From contig UQNQ01000003.1 in assembly GCA_900542425.1 (NCBI GenBank), forward strand, positions 1-64,000: a stretch of 64,000 bases of DNA. Reading direction: 5' to 3'. Position numbers and translations under genes: made by a program. This DNA is from an uncultured Eubacteriales bacterium. GTDB lineage: Bacteria; Bacillota; Clostridia; Oscillospirales; CAG-272. Below are positions 51,420 through 60,360 of the stretch, piece by piece (position 1 is the first letter of the stretch; each line of letters starts with the position of its first letter). Under the pieces are notes generated by a model. It searched no databases and was not told the DNA's origin. It worked only from the letters and a program-made list of their open reading frames with translations.

Positions 51420-51803
51420 AAAAGTTATGAATTTAAAAAAAGTTCATAAAAAATCCGATCTCTTTTTTGGTTATTTTTGAGGGGCGAAATTGACGTTTTT
51501 TTCTTTACATCCGTATAAAATTCAAACGTGAGTTTTCCACATCCGGTGGAAAGAAATTTTTGAAATACAATTGTATAGAACCTAAAAAACCCGCCAAATC
51601 GAGAGATTTTTATAAAAATCGGTGGAAAAACTTGTGGGAAATGTGGATAAGGGCGTTTGGTTTTCCACAAAAAAATCTGTGGAAAACCATTTGAAAACAA
51701 GCGCTCTGCTTTTTGTTTTCGAATGCTGGTCTATGACAGAAACATACGATTTTTTCTAATCAAACGCTAATCTTGTCTGCCTGTGAAAGGAGGTAAACTT
51801 TCC
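51420..51803. other. A/T-rich region with DnaA-box cluster, oriC-like
   Basis: DnaA-box-like sequences: TTTTCCACA at 51533 and 51661 (plus), TTATCCACA (perfect, minus) at 51650-51642, and TTTTCCACA (minus) at 51686-51678. Degenerate copies occur near 51545, 51620 and 51632. An A/T-rich stretch (51421-51480) and a perfect palindrome GATTTTTATAAAAATC (51605-51620) lie among them. The region precedes genes for a DnaD-domain protein and a helicase loader. It may be a replication origin or a DnaA-controlled leader; see findings. Confidence 0.6.
51490..51519 (+). promoter_or_regulatory. Possible promoter of the dnaD-dnaC operon
   Basis: TTGACG (51490-51495), 18-base spacer, TATAAA (51514-51519). 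All DnaA-box-like sequences would lie in its leader or just downstream, a position suited to repression by DnaA. Confidence 0.5.
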
Positions 51804-52748
51804 GTGAAAATTGAGTGGATTTATGGAGACTCGGTGCTGAATCTTCCGGGACGGACACTTGAGGTATTGAATCGCGCTTCTGCGGAGGAACTGCGGGTTT
51901 TGCTTGCTCTCGCCTCAGGATGTGGGGAAGAAAAGCGACTTGCCGCACTGTCGGGAGTTGCAGAGGGGATGATTCCGTCGGCAATTCGTTTTTGGGCAGA
52001 TGCAGGAGTAATTGAGGTACAAGGACTTCCCCGAAAGGCAAACAGCAGAGAGGATGCTCCGCGTCCCGGCTATTCCGGAGAGGAGATGGAACGTATTTGT
52101 TCTGTCGGAGATATGAAAGAACTCATTGAGGTATGCTCTGCCATTCTCGGCAAGACGTTCACACCGACAGAGACGGAATCCATTCTTTATCTGCACGATG
52201 GGTTACGGCTTGATTTTGAATATGTTGTCAAGTTGTGCAAGCATTGCCATGATATTGGAAAACCTGCCCTGCGCTACATAGAAAAGGTTGGGATATCCCT
52301 TTATGACAGTGGGGTTGTGACGGTTGGCGCATTGGATGCTTACATTGAAAAAGAAGAACGGAAAAACGACATGGAATATCGAATTCGCGGACTTTTCGGA
52401 CTCGGTGAACGTGCGCTGACGCCGAAAGAGCGGGAATATCTTTCCTGTTGGACGATTGACTGGAATCTTTCTTTTGAACTTATTGAGCTTGCTTATAATG
52501 AAATGATGGCGGCAATTCCGCAGCCGAAATTTTCTTATGAAAACGGAATTTTAAAAAAATGGGTGGAAGCGGGCTGTCGGACCAAAGAGGATATTGCGGC
52601 GCTGTCGGAAAAACATAAGAAATCAGGAAAATCAGAGGGCAAAAAGAAAAAAGAGGGCAGCTTTAACCTTGATGAGTTTTTTGAGGCTGCAACACGCAGA
52701 GGGGCGTCGGTTTCCCAGAAAAACGGAGAGGGTTCCGATTCATTTTGA
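51804..52748 (+). CDS. DnaD-domain primosome protein
   Basis: 314 residues. An N-terminal winged-helix-like part (LNRASAEELRVLLALASG) is followed by two DnaD/DnaB C-terminal (PF07261-type) modules at about 105-180 and 195-260; FGLGERALTPKEREYLSCWTIDW with YNEM... and LKKW is the typical YxxxIxxxW-type pattern. Such proteins load the replicative helicase at the origin. The start is GTG 51804 with AAAGGAGG 10 bases upstream; GTG 51783 lies before that site. Co-transcribed with the helicase loader downstream. Confidence 0.85.
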   Translation: MKIEWIYGDSVLNLPGRTLEVLNRASAEELRVLLALASGCGEEKRLAALSGVAEGMIPSAIRFWADAGVIEVQGLPRKANSREDAPRPGYSGEEMERICSVGDMKELIEVCSAILGKTFTPTETESILYLHDGLRLDFEYVVKLCKHCHDIGKPALRYIEKVGISLYDSGVVTVGALDAYIEKEERKNDMEYRIRGLFGLGERALTPKEREYLSCWTIDWNLSFELIELAYNEMMAAIPQPKFSYENGILKKWVEAGCRTKEDIAALSEKHKKSGKSEGKKKKEGSFNLDEFFEAATRRGASVSQKNGEGSDSF

Positions 52749-52767
52749 AGGGCAGGTGATCGAAATT

Positions 52768-53736
52768 ATGGCGTACAACGCAGAAAATTACAAGAAAATT
52801 GCGGCACAGTACAAGGATAAAAATCTGCGCGCCAAAGAAGCGGCTGAGGCACGCAGAGAAGAGCTTCACAGAAACTTACCGCAGGTTGCCGAGATTGACC
52901 GAGCGCTTTCCGCAACAGGATTGCGTATCATGAGGGAAGCATTAAAGGGGAAAGAAGGGCTTGATGTCCGTATCCGGAAACTCGAAGAGGGAAATAATCT
53001 GTTGCTTGAGGCAAGGCGGGAAATCCTTCGAGCAAACGGATATCCGGAGGATTATAGTTCGGTTCACTATGAATGCGAAGAATGTCAGGATATTGGTTTT
53101 GTAAACGGAAAAATGTGTAAATGCATGCGCCGGGCGCTGACGCTTGCAGGATATGAAAGCTCCGGTGTGTTGAAATTGATTGAAAAACAGAATTTTGATA
53201 CATTTGATTTGAATTACTATAAGGGCGCCGAGCGGCGCAATATGGAGCAGATCCTGGAAATCAGCAAGGACTATGCGCTGAACTTTCATGACGACACGAT
53301 GCGTAATCTTCTGTTTATGGGGGATACGGGACTTGGAAAAACACATCTTTCGAGCGCCATTGCCAAAGTGGTGGTGGACAGAGGGTTTGATGTTGTATAT
53401 GAAAGCGCGCAGAAAATTTTTTCGGATTTTGAAGCAGAGAAATTCGGACGCGTTCCACAGGGGGAAAACCGTACAGAACGATATCTTGCCTGTGATTTGT
53501 TGATTATGGATGATCTTGGCACCGAGATGCAGAGCGCCTTTACGGTATCCTGCCTTTATTATCTAATCAACACTCGGTTGATCAATGAAAAAAGCATGGT
53601 GATTTCCACAAACATTGATAAGGAGGAATTTTCCAGACAGTATACGGACAGAATTACCTCCAGACTGCTTGGGGAATTTACTGTTTGTGTTTTTGCGGGA
53701 ACAGATATCCGCAGTCAAAAGCTGATTCGGAGATAA
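52768..53736 (+). CDS. DnaC/DnaI-type helicase loader ATPase
   Basis: 322 residues. The N-terminal half has a coiled region and a cysteine motif CEECQDIGF...CKC (about residues 94-113) like the zinc-binding N-domain of DnaI. The AAA+ half has Walker A GDTGLGKTH, Walker B LLIMDDLG and sensor STN with Arg finger region SRLLGEF. It should deliver the replicative helicase in the primosome. It begins 20 bases after the DnaD-domain gene. Confidence 0.92.
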   Translation: MAYNAENYKKIAAQYKDKNLRAKEAAEARREELHRNLPQVAEIDRALSATGLRIMREALKGKEGLDVRIRKLEEGNNLLLEARREILRANGYPEDYSSVHYECEECQDIGFVNGKMCKCMRRALTLAGYESSGVLKLIEKQNFDTFDLNYYKGAERRNMEQILEISKDYALNFHDDTMRNLLFMGDTGLGKTHLSSAIAKVVVDRGFDVVYESAQKIFSDFEAEKFGRVPQGENRTERYLACDLLIMDDLGTEMQSAFTVSCLYYLINTRLINEKSMVISTNIDKEEFSRQYTDRITSRLLGEFTVCVFAGTDIRSQKLIRR

Positions 53737-53802
53737 AAATATTTTTACATAAATTTTATTCATAATATTTGATACAAAGCGAGAAAATCTTTTTTTGTAT
53801 AG

Positions 53803-53846
53803 AAAAACAGCCGGGACACTTTTCGGAGAAGGTCCCGGCTGTTTTT
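53803..53846. terminator. Bidirectional terminator between dnaC and MFS genes
   Basis: AAAAACAGCCGGGAC and GTCCCGGCTGTTTTT form a 15-bp stem with T-runs on both sides. Confidence 0.92.
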
Positions 53847-53870
53847 GACAGAAAAATATATTTTTTAGGA

Positions 53871-55091
53871 TTATGCCTGCTTGCTTTCGTGATCGAAATT
53901 TTCCTCTTTCTTTAAATCTCTTTTATAGAGCAGAATACCGACAATGAGAAGCAAAGGGAAGATGAGGGAAAATAAAATTCCGATATTCAGTTTTCCGCCG
54001 AAGCTGTCTGAGATCATGCCGACAAGCGTTGGACCTGCGGTACATCCGATATCACCGAACAAAGCCAGCATGGCAAATAAGGTAATGCCTCCTCCTCGGA
54101 TGCTGACAGCGCCGAGACTGAGCGCGCATGGCCAGAAAATACCGACGGAAAAGCCGGCAAGCGCACAGCCGGCAAGTCCGAGCGCCGGAAACGGAGAGAG
54201 TGCCGCGGTCAGATAGCTCGCAACACAAAGGATGCCGGATGCAATCATGGCGTTCTGCATATTAAGCTTATCGCTGAATTTCGCATACAGAACCCTTGAG
54301 AGTCCCATGAGTGCGGCAAACAGACAAGGACCGGCAAGATCACCGACGGTTTTGTTTACTTCAAGTCCCGTCTGAGCAAAGGCAGAAGCCCATTGGCTGA
54401 TACATAGTTCTGCAGCTCCGCCGCATACCATGATAAGTGCCAGGATCCAAAAGCGCTTCATCCGGAACAGACTGCCCATCTTAACCTCTGTGCCTGTTTC
54501 TCCGTCAACCTTCGGCATCGGTACAAGAGAAAAAAACACTGCGTTGAAAACCGGTAAAATGGCCCAAATCAAAGCGAGGTAACGCCAGTTTTCGATTCCG
54601 AATATGACAAAGAATGCGGTGGAAAAAAGAATGGTAAAGAGCTGTCCCCAACAATAAAAAGAATGCAGAAGGCTCATGGCAGCGGCTTTCCTTTTGGTCG
54701 GACAGAGCTCGACAACAGGACTGATGATTACCTCATCCAATCCGCCGCCGATGGCATAAAGCGTCGTAGAGATAAGAAGTCCGATGTATGGATCGTTCCA
54801 TATTTCCGGCAGAATAGAGAGGCTTACAAGTCCTGCCGCCGCGAAAATCTGTGCCGTGACTGCTGCCGTCCGATAGCCGATCCGATGAATGAATTTGGAA
54901 GAGGCAAAATCAATGAACAGCTGAATCCCAAAGTTGATCGTGACGAGAAGTGTGATTTTGTCGAGACTGATTCCGTATTGTCCTTGAAAAGTGACAAACA
55001 GAAGCGGCGCAAAATTGACAATAACTGCCTGTGTAATATATCCTAAAAAGCAGGCATATATTGTATGATTGTAGTTGAGTTTTTTGCTCAT
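53871..55091 (-). CDS. Major facilitator superfamily transporter
   Basis: 406 residues with about 12 hydrophobic segments and a short charged middle loop (residue 190-205). The FucP/sugar-type MFS pattern is loose: early NFAPLLFVTFQGQYG and the inner loop ELCPTKRKAAAMSLLHSFYCWG. No substrate can be named. The start at 55091 has CGGGAG upstream; the longer frame adds 25 residues without a ribosome site. It is convergent with the replication genes and monocistronic. Confidence 0.87.
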   Translation of the reverse strand: MSKKLNYNHTIYACFLGYITQAVIVNFAPLLFVTFQGQYGISLDKITLLVTINFGIQLFIDFASSKFIHRIGYRTAAVTAQIFAAAGLVSLSILPEIWNDPYIGLLISTTLYAIGGGLDEVIISPVVELCPTKRKAAAMSLLHSFYCWGQLFTILFSTAFFVIFGIENWRYLALIWAILPVFNAVFFSLVPMPKVDGETGTEVKMGSLFRMKRFWILALIMVCGGAAELCISQWASAFAQTGLEVNKTVGDLAGPCLFAALMGLSRVLYAKFSDKLNMQNAMIASGILCVASYLTAALSPFPALGLAGCALAGFSVGIFWPCALSLGAVSIRGGGITLFAMLALFGDIGCTAGPTLVGMISDSFGGKLNIGILFSLIFPLLLIVGILLYKRDLKKEENFDHESKQA

Positions 55092-55373
55092 GATATGAAA
55101 CTCCCGGTTTCCTATGGATACATACCGATTGCGCTCGGCAGATATTGTCCGCTTGGGCTCGCTCATGCAGAAACGACGCTGAATATATTGTGCGGAGATA
55201 TCGTCATAGGACTATGATAAAATAGAATTTTATTCTTGTGTAATAAGCACACAGCGGCTATTATACCTGAGATTGATAAAAAAGTCAACATTGGTATTGC
55301 AAAATGAATGGGATTTTTTATTGACGGAAAAATAAAATTTTTTATGAACTGCTGCGGTGTTCTATGATATGTC
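55092..55373. other. Intergenic region between MFS and DUF1538 genes
   Basis: Holds the (unresolved) MFS promoter and the sequence before the DUF1538 promoter. A/T-rich; TATGATAAAATAGAATTTTATTCTTG near 55213-55238 contains a short AATA/TATT dyad. Nothing else is seen. Confidence 0.4.
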
Positions 55374-55402
55374 TTGACATGTAAAAATGTTTATGATAAA
55401 CT
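55374..55402 (+). promoter_or_regulatory. Sigma-A promoter of the DUF1538-PII operon
   Basis: TTGACA (55374-55379), 17-base spacer, TAAACT (55397-55402). Confidence 0.7.
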
Positions 55403-55413
55403 TTTATGGAATA

Positions 55414-55449
55414 CATTTGCTTTTCTTTCGAAACAAAGAAAAGCAAATG
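55414..55449 (+). repeat. Perfect 15-bp hairpin in the DUF1538 leader
   Basis: CATTTGCTTTTCTTT, loop CGAAAC, then AAAGAAAAGCAAATG. It starts about 5 bases after the predicted transcription start. No T-run follows, so it is not a normal terminator. Confidence 0.6.
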
Positions 55450-55508
55450 GGGTGATGTTGCATGGATCGAATATCATATCAGAATATAGAGAAAGGATGG
55501 GGCATTGC

Positions 55509-57143
55509 ATGAAGAATAAAACGATACTCATGGAGAAATTCAAGGAATCCCTGTCCTCCGTCCTTCCGGTATCGGCGATTATTCTTGTTTTATCCATGAC
55601 GGTGGCGCCGCTTCCCAACGCGATTTTTATTTCATTCCTTTTTGGAGCTGTCCTAATGGTTGTCGGAATCGGTCTTTTTACGCTTGGCGTGGATAAATCC
55701 ATGACGCCGATGGGCGAATATGTCGGAACCAACATGACGAAATCGAGAAAAATCTGGCTGATTTGTATTCTTTCTTTCCTTGTCGGCGCTATGGTGACCG
55801 TATCGGAACCGGATCTTCAGGTGCTTGCCGAGTATGTTCCGTCCATTGATACCTATACGTTTATTTTGTCGGTGGCGATTGGTGTCGGCGTATTTCTTGT
55901 AATTGCCATTCTCCGCATTATTTTAGCAGTTAAGGTAAAGTACATCCTGCTTGTATCCTATACGCTGATTTTTATACTTGCCGCATTTGTTTCTCCGGAT
56001 TTTTGGTCAGTGGCGTTTGATGCGGGTGGTGTTACGACAGGTCCGCTTTCCGTTCCGTTTATCATGGCGATGGGGGTCGGTATCTCATCCATTTCGTCTG
56101 AACGGGAAGAATCCAATGACAGCTTCGGATTGATGGCGCTTTGTTCTGTCGGGCCGATTCTTTCCATATTGGTACTGGGTCTTGTCTATGATGTGGGCGG
56201 TGCTTCTTATGTGCCGGAAGAACTCGTTGATTTTTCTACTTCCCGCGAATTCGGATGGGAGTTATTTTCCACTTTTCCGGATCAAATGCTGGAAGTTGCT
56301 AAGGGCCTTTTTCCGATTGTGATTTTTTTCTTTGTTTATCAAGCGATCGTGAATCCATGCAGCAAGGATAATCTTTTAAAACTTGTGATCGGTGTAGCTT
56401 ATACCTATTTTGGGATCGTTTTGTTCCTTACCGGTGTGAATGTTGGATTTTTGCCGGTCGGGAGCTATATCGGAAGCTTGATCGGAAGCACTTCTTACAG
56501 TTGGATTTTGATTCCGCTTGGAATGTTAATCGGTTATTTTATCGTTTCTGCTGAGCCGGCCGTTCATGTTTTGGAAAAGCAGGTGGAGGAGGTAACCTCC
56601 GGGACGATTCCGAAAAAAATGCTTTCCGTCGCGATTTCCGCAGGGGTAGCGCTTGCGGTTGGTGTGGCTATGATTCGTGTTCTGACCGGAATATCTATTC
56701 TTTGGTTTGTCGGGATTGGTTATGCCGCAGCATTGCTGCTTTCCTTTTTTGTTCCGGAAATTTTTACGTCTATTGCTTTTGACTCCGGCGGTGTTGCTTC
56801 CGGTACCATGACATCGGCATTTCTGCTGCCTCTTGCAGTGGGCGCTTCGTTTGCTATGGGAGGAAATATCATTACAGATGCTTTTGGTGTTATTGCTATG
56901 GTTGCCCTTTTCCCGACTATAACCATTCAAGTCCTCGGACTGATTTATAAAATCAAAATACGGCGCTTTGCGAAAGAAAAAGAAATATCCGGCGAGCAGG
57001 AAATTATTGAATTTCATTCGGTACCGCAAAAAATTCGAAGAAGAGTTTCTGCTATCCGTGAAAAAGGTGCGATGCATGGAAAGCATGCAACGCCTCCGGA
57101 ATATCCCGATATTATAGAATTTGAAAATGAGGGCAGGTGGTAA
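55509..57143 (+). CDS. DUF1538 family membrane protein (duplicated)
   Basis: 544 residues, about 12-14 hydrophobic segments. It is an internal duplication: AFDAGGVTTGPLSVPF at about residues 169-184 and AFDSGGVASGTMTSAF at about 423-438 are the matching conserved loops, each followed by GVGISS or GASFAMGGN-type glycine helices. Earlier copies of each repeat share MTPMGEYVGTNM and LPVGSYIGSLIG. DUF1538 proteins are poorly known; one pair in Halomonas has been reported as a cation/proton antiporter. ATG 55509 has AAAGGATGGGG; a longer frame covering the promoter is rejected. Coupled to a PII-like gene. Confidence 0.9.
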   Translation: MKNKTILMEKFKESLSSVLPVSAIILVLSMTVAPLPNAIFISFLFGAVLMVVGIGLFTLGVDKSMTPMGEYVGTNMTKSRKIWLICILSFLVGAMVTVSEPDLQVLAEYVPSIDTYTFILSVAIGVGVFLVIAILRIILAVKVKYILLVSYTLIFILAAFVSPDFWSVAFDAGGVTTGPLSVPFIMAMGVGISSISSEREESNDSFGLMALCSVGPILSILVLGLVYDVGGASYVPEELVDFSTSREFGWELFSTFPDQMLEVAKGLFPIVIFFFVYQAIVNPCSKDNLLKLVIGVAYTYFGIVLFLTGVNVGFLPVGSYIGSLIGSTSYSWILIPLGMLIGYFIVSAEPAVHVLEKQVEEVTSGTIPKKMLSVAISAGVALAVGVAMIRVLTGISILWFVGIGYAAALLLSFFVPEIFTSIAFDSGGVASGTMTSAFLLPLAVGASFAMGGNIITDAFGVIAMVALFPTITIQVLGLIYKIKIRRFAKEKEISGEQEIIEFHSVPQKIRRRVSAIREKGAMHGKHATPPEYPDIIEFENEGRW

Positions 57144-57145
57144 GC

Positions 57146-57826
57146 GTGCAGAATCTCTACTTTTTTATTATGATTTCCCGCAAATCCGATGCTGAAGAAT
57201 TGATTGAACTGTATAAGAAGCACGAGGTTCCTCAGCTTTACAGCATGCTTGCGCACGGTACCGCGAAATCTCAAATACTGGATCTTTGGGGTATTGAACA
57301 ATCGGAAAAAGCAGTGCATCAAACGGTTGTGACGTATAATAAAATGCAGGAGATAATTGAGGCGCTGGAGAAGGAATTTCAAATTGATTTGCCTGACAGA
57401 GGAATTGCACTTGCGGTCCCGCTTACCAGCATATCCACAAAAAATGCGCTCGATTCCTTTGCCGGTGCTCATGCGGAGGATAATATGATGGATATTGAAC
57501 CGAAGGAGAAAGCTGAGATGGAACTGATTGTCGCGATCTGCAACAAAGGATATACAGAAGACGTAATGGAAGCGGCGCGCAAGGCTGGCGCGGGCGGTGG
57601 GACGATTCTGCATGTTAAGGGAACAGGAACCGAATATGCCGAAAAATTCTTAGGAATTTCCATTGTTGATGAAAAGGAAATGATTTATATCGTATCCAAA
57701 AAAGAAACGAGAAACGCTATTATGCAGGCTATCACAGACAATGCGGGTGCAGGAACCAAAGCTCACGCAATTGTTTTTTCGTTGCCAGTTACAGATACTG
57801 CCGGTTTCCGGTTGTATCATGAATAA
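57146..57826 (+). CDS. Tandem PII-like regulatory protein
   Basis: 226 residues made of two PII-like halves (about 1-100 and 115-220). The second has LIVAICNKGYTEDVMEAARKAGAGGGTILHV, VDEKEMIYIVSKKE and GAGTKAHAIVFSLPV, matching the beta-alpha-beta layout with a GGGTI P-loop-like turn. The first half is more diverged. I chose GTG 57146 with AGGTGG before it, a few bases after the DUF1538 stop codon. A PII-type protein beside a transporter suggests nucleotide- or metabolite-gated control of it. Confidence 0.82.
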   Translation: MQNLYFFIMISRKSDAEELIELYKKHEVPQLYSMLAHGTAKSQILDLWGIEQSEKAVHQTVVTYNKMQEIIEALEKEFQIDLPDRGIALAVPLTSISTKNALDSFAGAHAEDNMMDIEPKEKAEMELIVAICNKGYTEDVMEAARKAGAGGGTILHVKGTGTEYAEKFLGISIVDEKEMIYIVSKKETRNAIMQAITDNAGAGTKAHAIVFSLPVTDTAGFRLYHE

Positions 57827-57836
57827 AGAATAGAAA

Positions 57837-57859
57837 AAAAGCACCTTGGTGGCGCTTTT
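57837..57859 (+). terminator. Possible terminator after the PII-like gene
   Basis: AAAAGCACC and GGTG(GCG)CTTTT pair with a 3-base bulge; the T-run is weak. Confidence 0.4.
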
Positions 57860-57868
57860 CCCTTTCGG

Positions 57869-57900
57869 TTGACAGTGTCAAATTTCAAATTTGCTGTCAA
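57869..57900. repeat. Nested inverted repeat
   Basis: TTGACAG ... CTGTCAA encloses CAAATTT-C-AAATTTG. The outer arms are separated from the inner ones by 3 bases on one side only. No T-run follows and the function is unknown. A TATAAT at 57949-57954 and the terminator at 57991 lie downstream. Confidence 0.5.
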
Positions 57901-57990
57901 ATCCCGAAAAAACAAAACAGTGTATGGCGGAGAATAAAATTTCTTTGCTATAATAAATAAGATGACGGAATGCCCGCATCGTGCAGAAGA

Positions 57991-58028
57991 AATCGAGAGG
58001 CAAAATTTTTGCCTCTCGATTTTATTTC
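57991..58028. terminator. Bidirectional terminator after birA
   Basis: AATCGAGAGGCAAAA and TTTTGCCTCTCGATT form a 14-15-bp stem flanked by T-runs. It ends the birA (minus) transcript, and any short plus-strand transcript from near 57955. Confidence 0.85.
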
Positions 58029-58104
58029 TGTATAAAAATGGGGAAGCCTGCATTTTTAAGCGGAAAGAGATAAATGGAAGGCTCCTACCCGCTTAAAAGA
58101 GGAT

Positions 58105-58848
58105 TTAAATCGTTCTAACGGAAATTTCGCCTCCGGTAAGGACGATCATATTGCCATCGCCTTTTTGAACAATGAGTCCGCCGCACGCATTCAGTCCGAT
58201 GGCAGTACCATGTCCTGTAGCGGCGCCGAAAAAACGAATTGGTTTTCCGATGACGCAGCTTTTTTCCGTACAGTAGGAAACGATTGCTTCCGGTTTTTCG
58301 CGGACAGCTTTGTAAAAATTGCGGATGACGGCCTCGGTAAGCCGCTTTTTTGTTTTTATATCGCAGGGAAGAGTGCCTGCAATATCTGAAAGTTCGTCCG
58401 GGAAAGTCATGTTACCGGCATTGATGCCGATACCGGCCACGTATCCTTTCACGGCGTTTCCTTCCGATACCGCCTCCGTGAGGATCCCGCAGATTTTTTT
58501 TCCGTTTATCAGGATATCGTTGACCCATTTGATTTTAGCGTCAAATCCTTCTGCTGTGATGGCACGGCACACTGCAGCAGCGGCGGCACATGTCAAGAGA
58601 GAAACGGGGAGGGAAAGCTCCTGCGCGGGAAGTATACAGCTGAGATAAATGCCTCCCTCGGAAAAAAAATTCCGTCCGAGCCGTCCGCGTCCTTCGGTCT
58701 GCCTATCGGCTGTAACGGCGATCCGCTTTCCTGTTTCCAAAAGAAGCTCTTTTGCTGTTTGATTGGTGGATGGAAGGACATGAAAATGATAGACCGGGAT
58801 TTTTTCTGTTGTTTCGTCAATTCGTATCTCATGAGGAATGGGTGGCAT
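58105..58848 (-). CDS. birA: Biotin-[acetyl-CoA-carboxylase] ligase, no DNA-binding domain
   Basis: 247 residues. The biotin/adenylate loop is TEGRGRLGRNFFS (GRGRxGR), with KWVNDILINGKKICGILTE carrying the catalytic Lys/Asp region and the short C-terminal domain present. There is no N-terminal winged helix, so it is a ligase only and not a repressor. It starts 23 bases after mnmE and is probably the last gene of that operon. Confidence 0.94.
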   Translation of the reverse strand: MPPIPHEIRIDETTEKIPVYHFHVLPSTNQTAKELLLETGKRIAVTADRQTEGRGRLGRNFFSEGGIYLSCILPAQELSLPVSLLTCAAAAAVCRAITAEGFDAKIKWVNDILINGKKICGILTEAVSEGNAVKGYVAGIGINAGNMTFPDELSDIAGTLPCDIKTKKRLTEAVIRNFYKAVREKPEAIVSYCTEKSCVIGKPIRFFGAATGHGTAIGLNACGGLIVQKGDGNMIVLTGGEISVRTI

Positions 58849-58871
58849 GATGTTTTCTGCTCCTTTTCAGC

Positions 58872-60266
58872 TTATTTTCCAACACAGAAGCGGTGAAAGA
58901 TGCGATCTACGACCTCTTCCGTTACCTGCCTGCCATCAAGTTCTCCGAGACTTGCCATGGCGGATTCCAGTTCGGTGCAGGCGATGTCCGTGCCGAGTGT
59001 ATCCAGCGCTGTAAGTGCATCTTGAATATGAGAAAGAGCATCTGAAACGGCGGCAAACTGTCTGGCATTTGTAATAACAGCGTTATCCGATTGAGCGAGT
59101 TCACCGGTTTTCCATATTGTTTCAATGGCAGAAACCAGAATTTGTCTGGATTCGGTATTCTTAGCACAGATTCGAATCGGAGAAACGCCCAGCATTTCCT
59201 CTATGACGGCTTCTTCAATTTCGATGGGAAGATCACTTTTGTTGAGAAGCGCTATGATCTGTGCGCTTTCCGCTTTTCTGCGGACATGCTCGAGGACGCG
59301 CATATCCTGTGTGTCGAGCGGAGCGGAGGCATCAAATACGACAAGAATGAGTTCTGCTTCTTCTAAGGCAGCGATGCTTTTGAAAACACCGATTTTTTCT
59401 GCTTCATCGGTACCTTCACGAATGCCTGCCGTATCCGATAGACGAAGGATGACATCTCCTGCGGTAACGGTCTCGCGGATAACATCTCTTGTAGTGCCGG
59501 CGATATCGGTTACGATTGCGCGGTCTTCTTCAGCCAAAAGGTTGAGCAGCGTTGACTTGCCTGTATTTGGCTTTCCGAAAATAACGGTGCGTATTCCCTC
59601 ACATACGGCGTGACCTGCCTGATAAGAAGAGTACAGCAGTTCGAGCATACGGCGGACCTCAAGAATGCCTGCACGTAAATCTTCATGTGTCATGCCGGAT
59701 AAATCTTCGTCGGGAAAATCAACTTCGGCGTAAACGGAGGAAACAAGTGTACCGAGAAGCTCATATGCGGCATCGGTTTTTTTATGGATATTTCCGTCTA
59801 AATTGCTTCGCGACAGTTTTAGCGCCGTGCGAGTTTGTGCTTCGATAACCCCGATTACGGCTTCCGCTTCGGAAAGCGAAAGCTTACCTGCCGAAAAGGC
59901 ACGTCTGGTAAATTCTCCTGGACCGGCTGTCACGGCACCGCAAGCAAGAGTACGTGCCAAAATCATTTCTGTGAGCAGAATACCGCCGTGACAGTTGATT
60001 TCTACTGTATCTTCACCCGTGTATGAATGTGGAGCACGATATACAATGACAATTGCTTCGTCGAGCGTTTCTCCGCTTGCATCCAAAATGAGAGACAAGC
60101 TCGCGGTATGGGATTTTATTTGGGATATCCGTTCCCCATTTTTGGGGCGGATAAATTTTTCACATATGGGAAATGCATCAGGACCGGAAATCCGGATGAC
60201 GGCAATGCCGCCTTTACCATGCGGGGTAGAGACTGCTGCTATGGTTGAAGTGAACATCGTATACAT
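58872..60266 (-). CDS. mnmE: tRNA modification GTPase MnmE
   Basis: 464 residues. An N-terminal tetrahydrofolate-binding domain (STIAAVSTPHGKGGIAVIRISG), a G domain with GKPNTGKSTLLN, DTAGIREGTDEAEK and NKSD, and the C-terminal FCVGK, whose Cys is conserved. It modifies U34 of tRNAs with MnmG. Start at 60266 with AAAGGA. The partner mnmG, usually next downstream, is replaced here by birA. Confidence 0.96.
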   Translation of the reverse strand: MYTMFTSTIAAVSTPHGKGGIAVIRISGPDAFPICEKFIRPKNGERISQIKSHTASLSLILDASGETLDEAIVIVYRAPHSYTGEDTVEINCHGGILLTEMILARTLACGAVTAGPGEFTRRAFSAGKLSLSEAEAVIGVIEAQTRTALKLSRSNLDGNIHKKTDAAYELLGTLVSSVYAEVDFPDEDLSGMTHEDLRAGILEVRRMLELLYSSYQAGHAVCEGIRTVIFGKPNTGKSTLLNLLAEEDRAIVTDIAGTTRDVIRETVTAGDVILRLSDTAGIREGTDEAEKIGVFKSIAALEEAELILVVFDASAPLDTQDMRVLEHVRRKAESAQIIALLNKSDLPIEIEEAVIEEMLGVSPIRICAKNTESRQILVSAIETIWKTGELAQSDNAVITNARQFAAVSDALSHIQDALTALDTLGTDIACTELESAMASLGELDGRQVTEEVVDRIFHRFCVGK

Positions 60267-60360
60267 AGAAGGTCCTTTCAGGAATCAAAAGTAGGGTATT
60301 GCCTTTTTATAAAAGAACGGAGCCGCCGCATTTCTCTGGTTTGCGATGGCTCCGTCGGCA

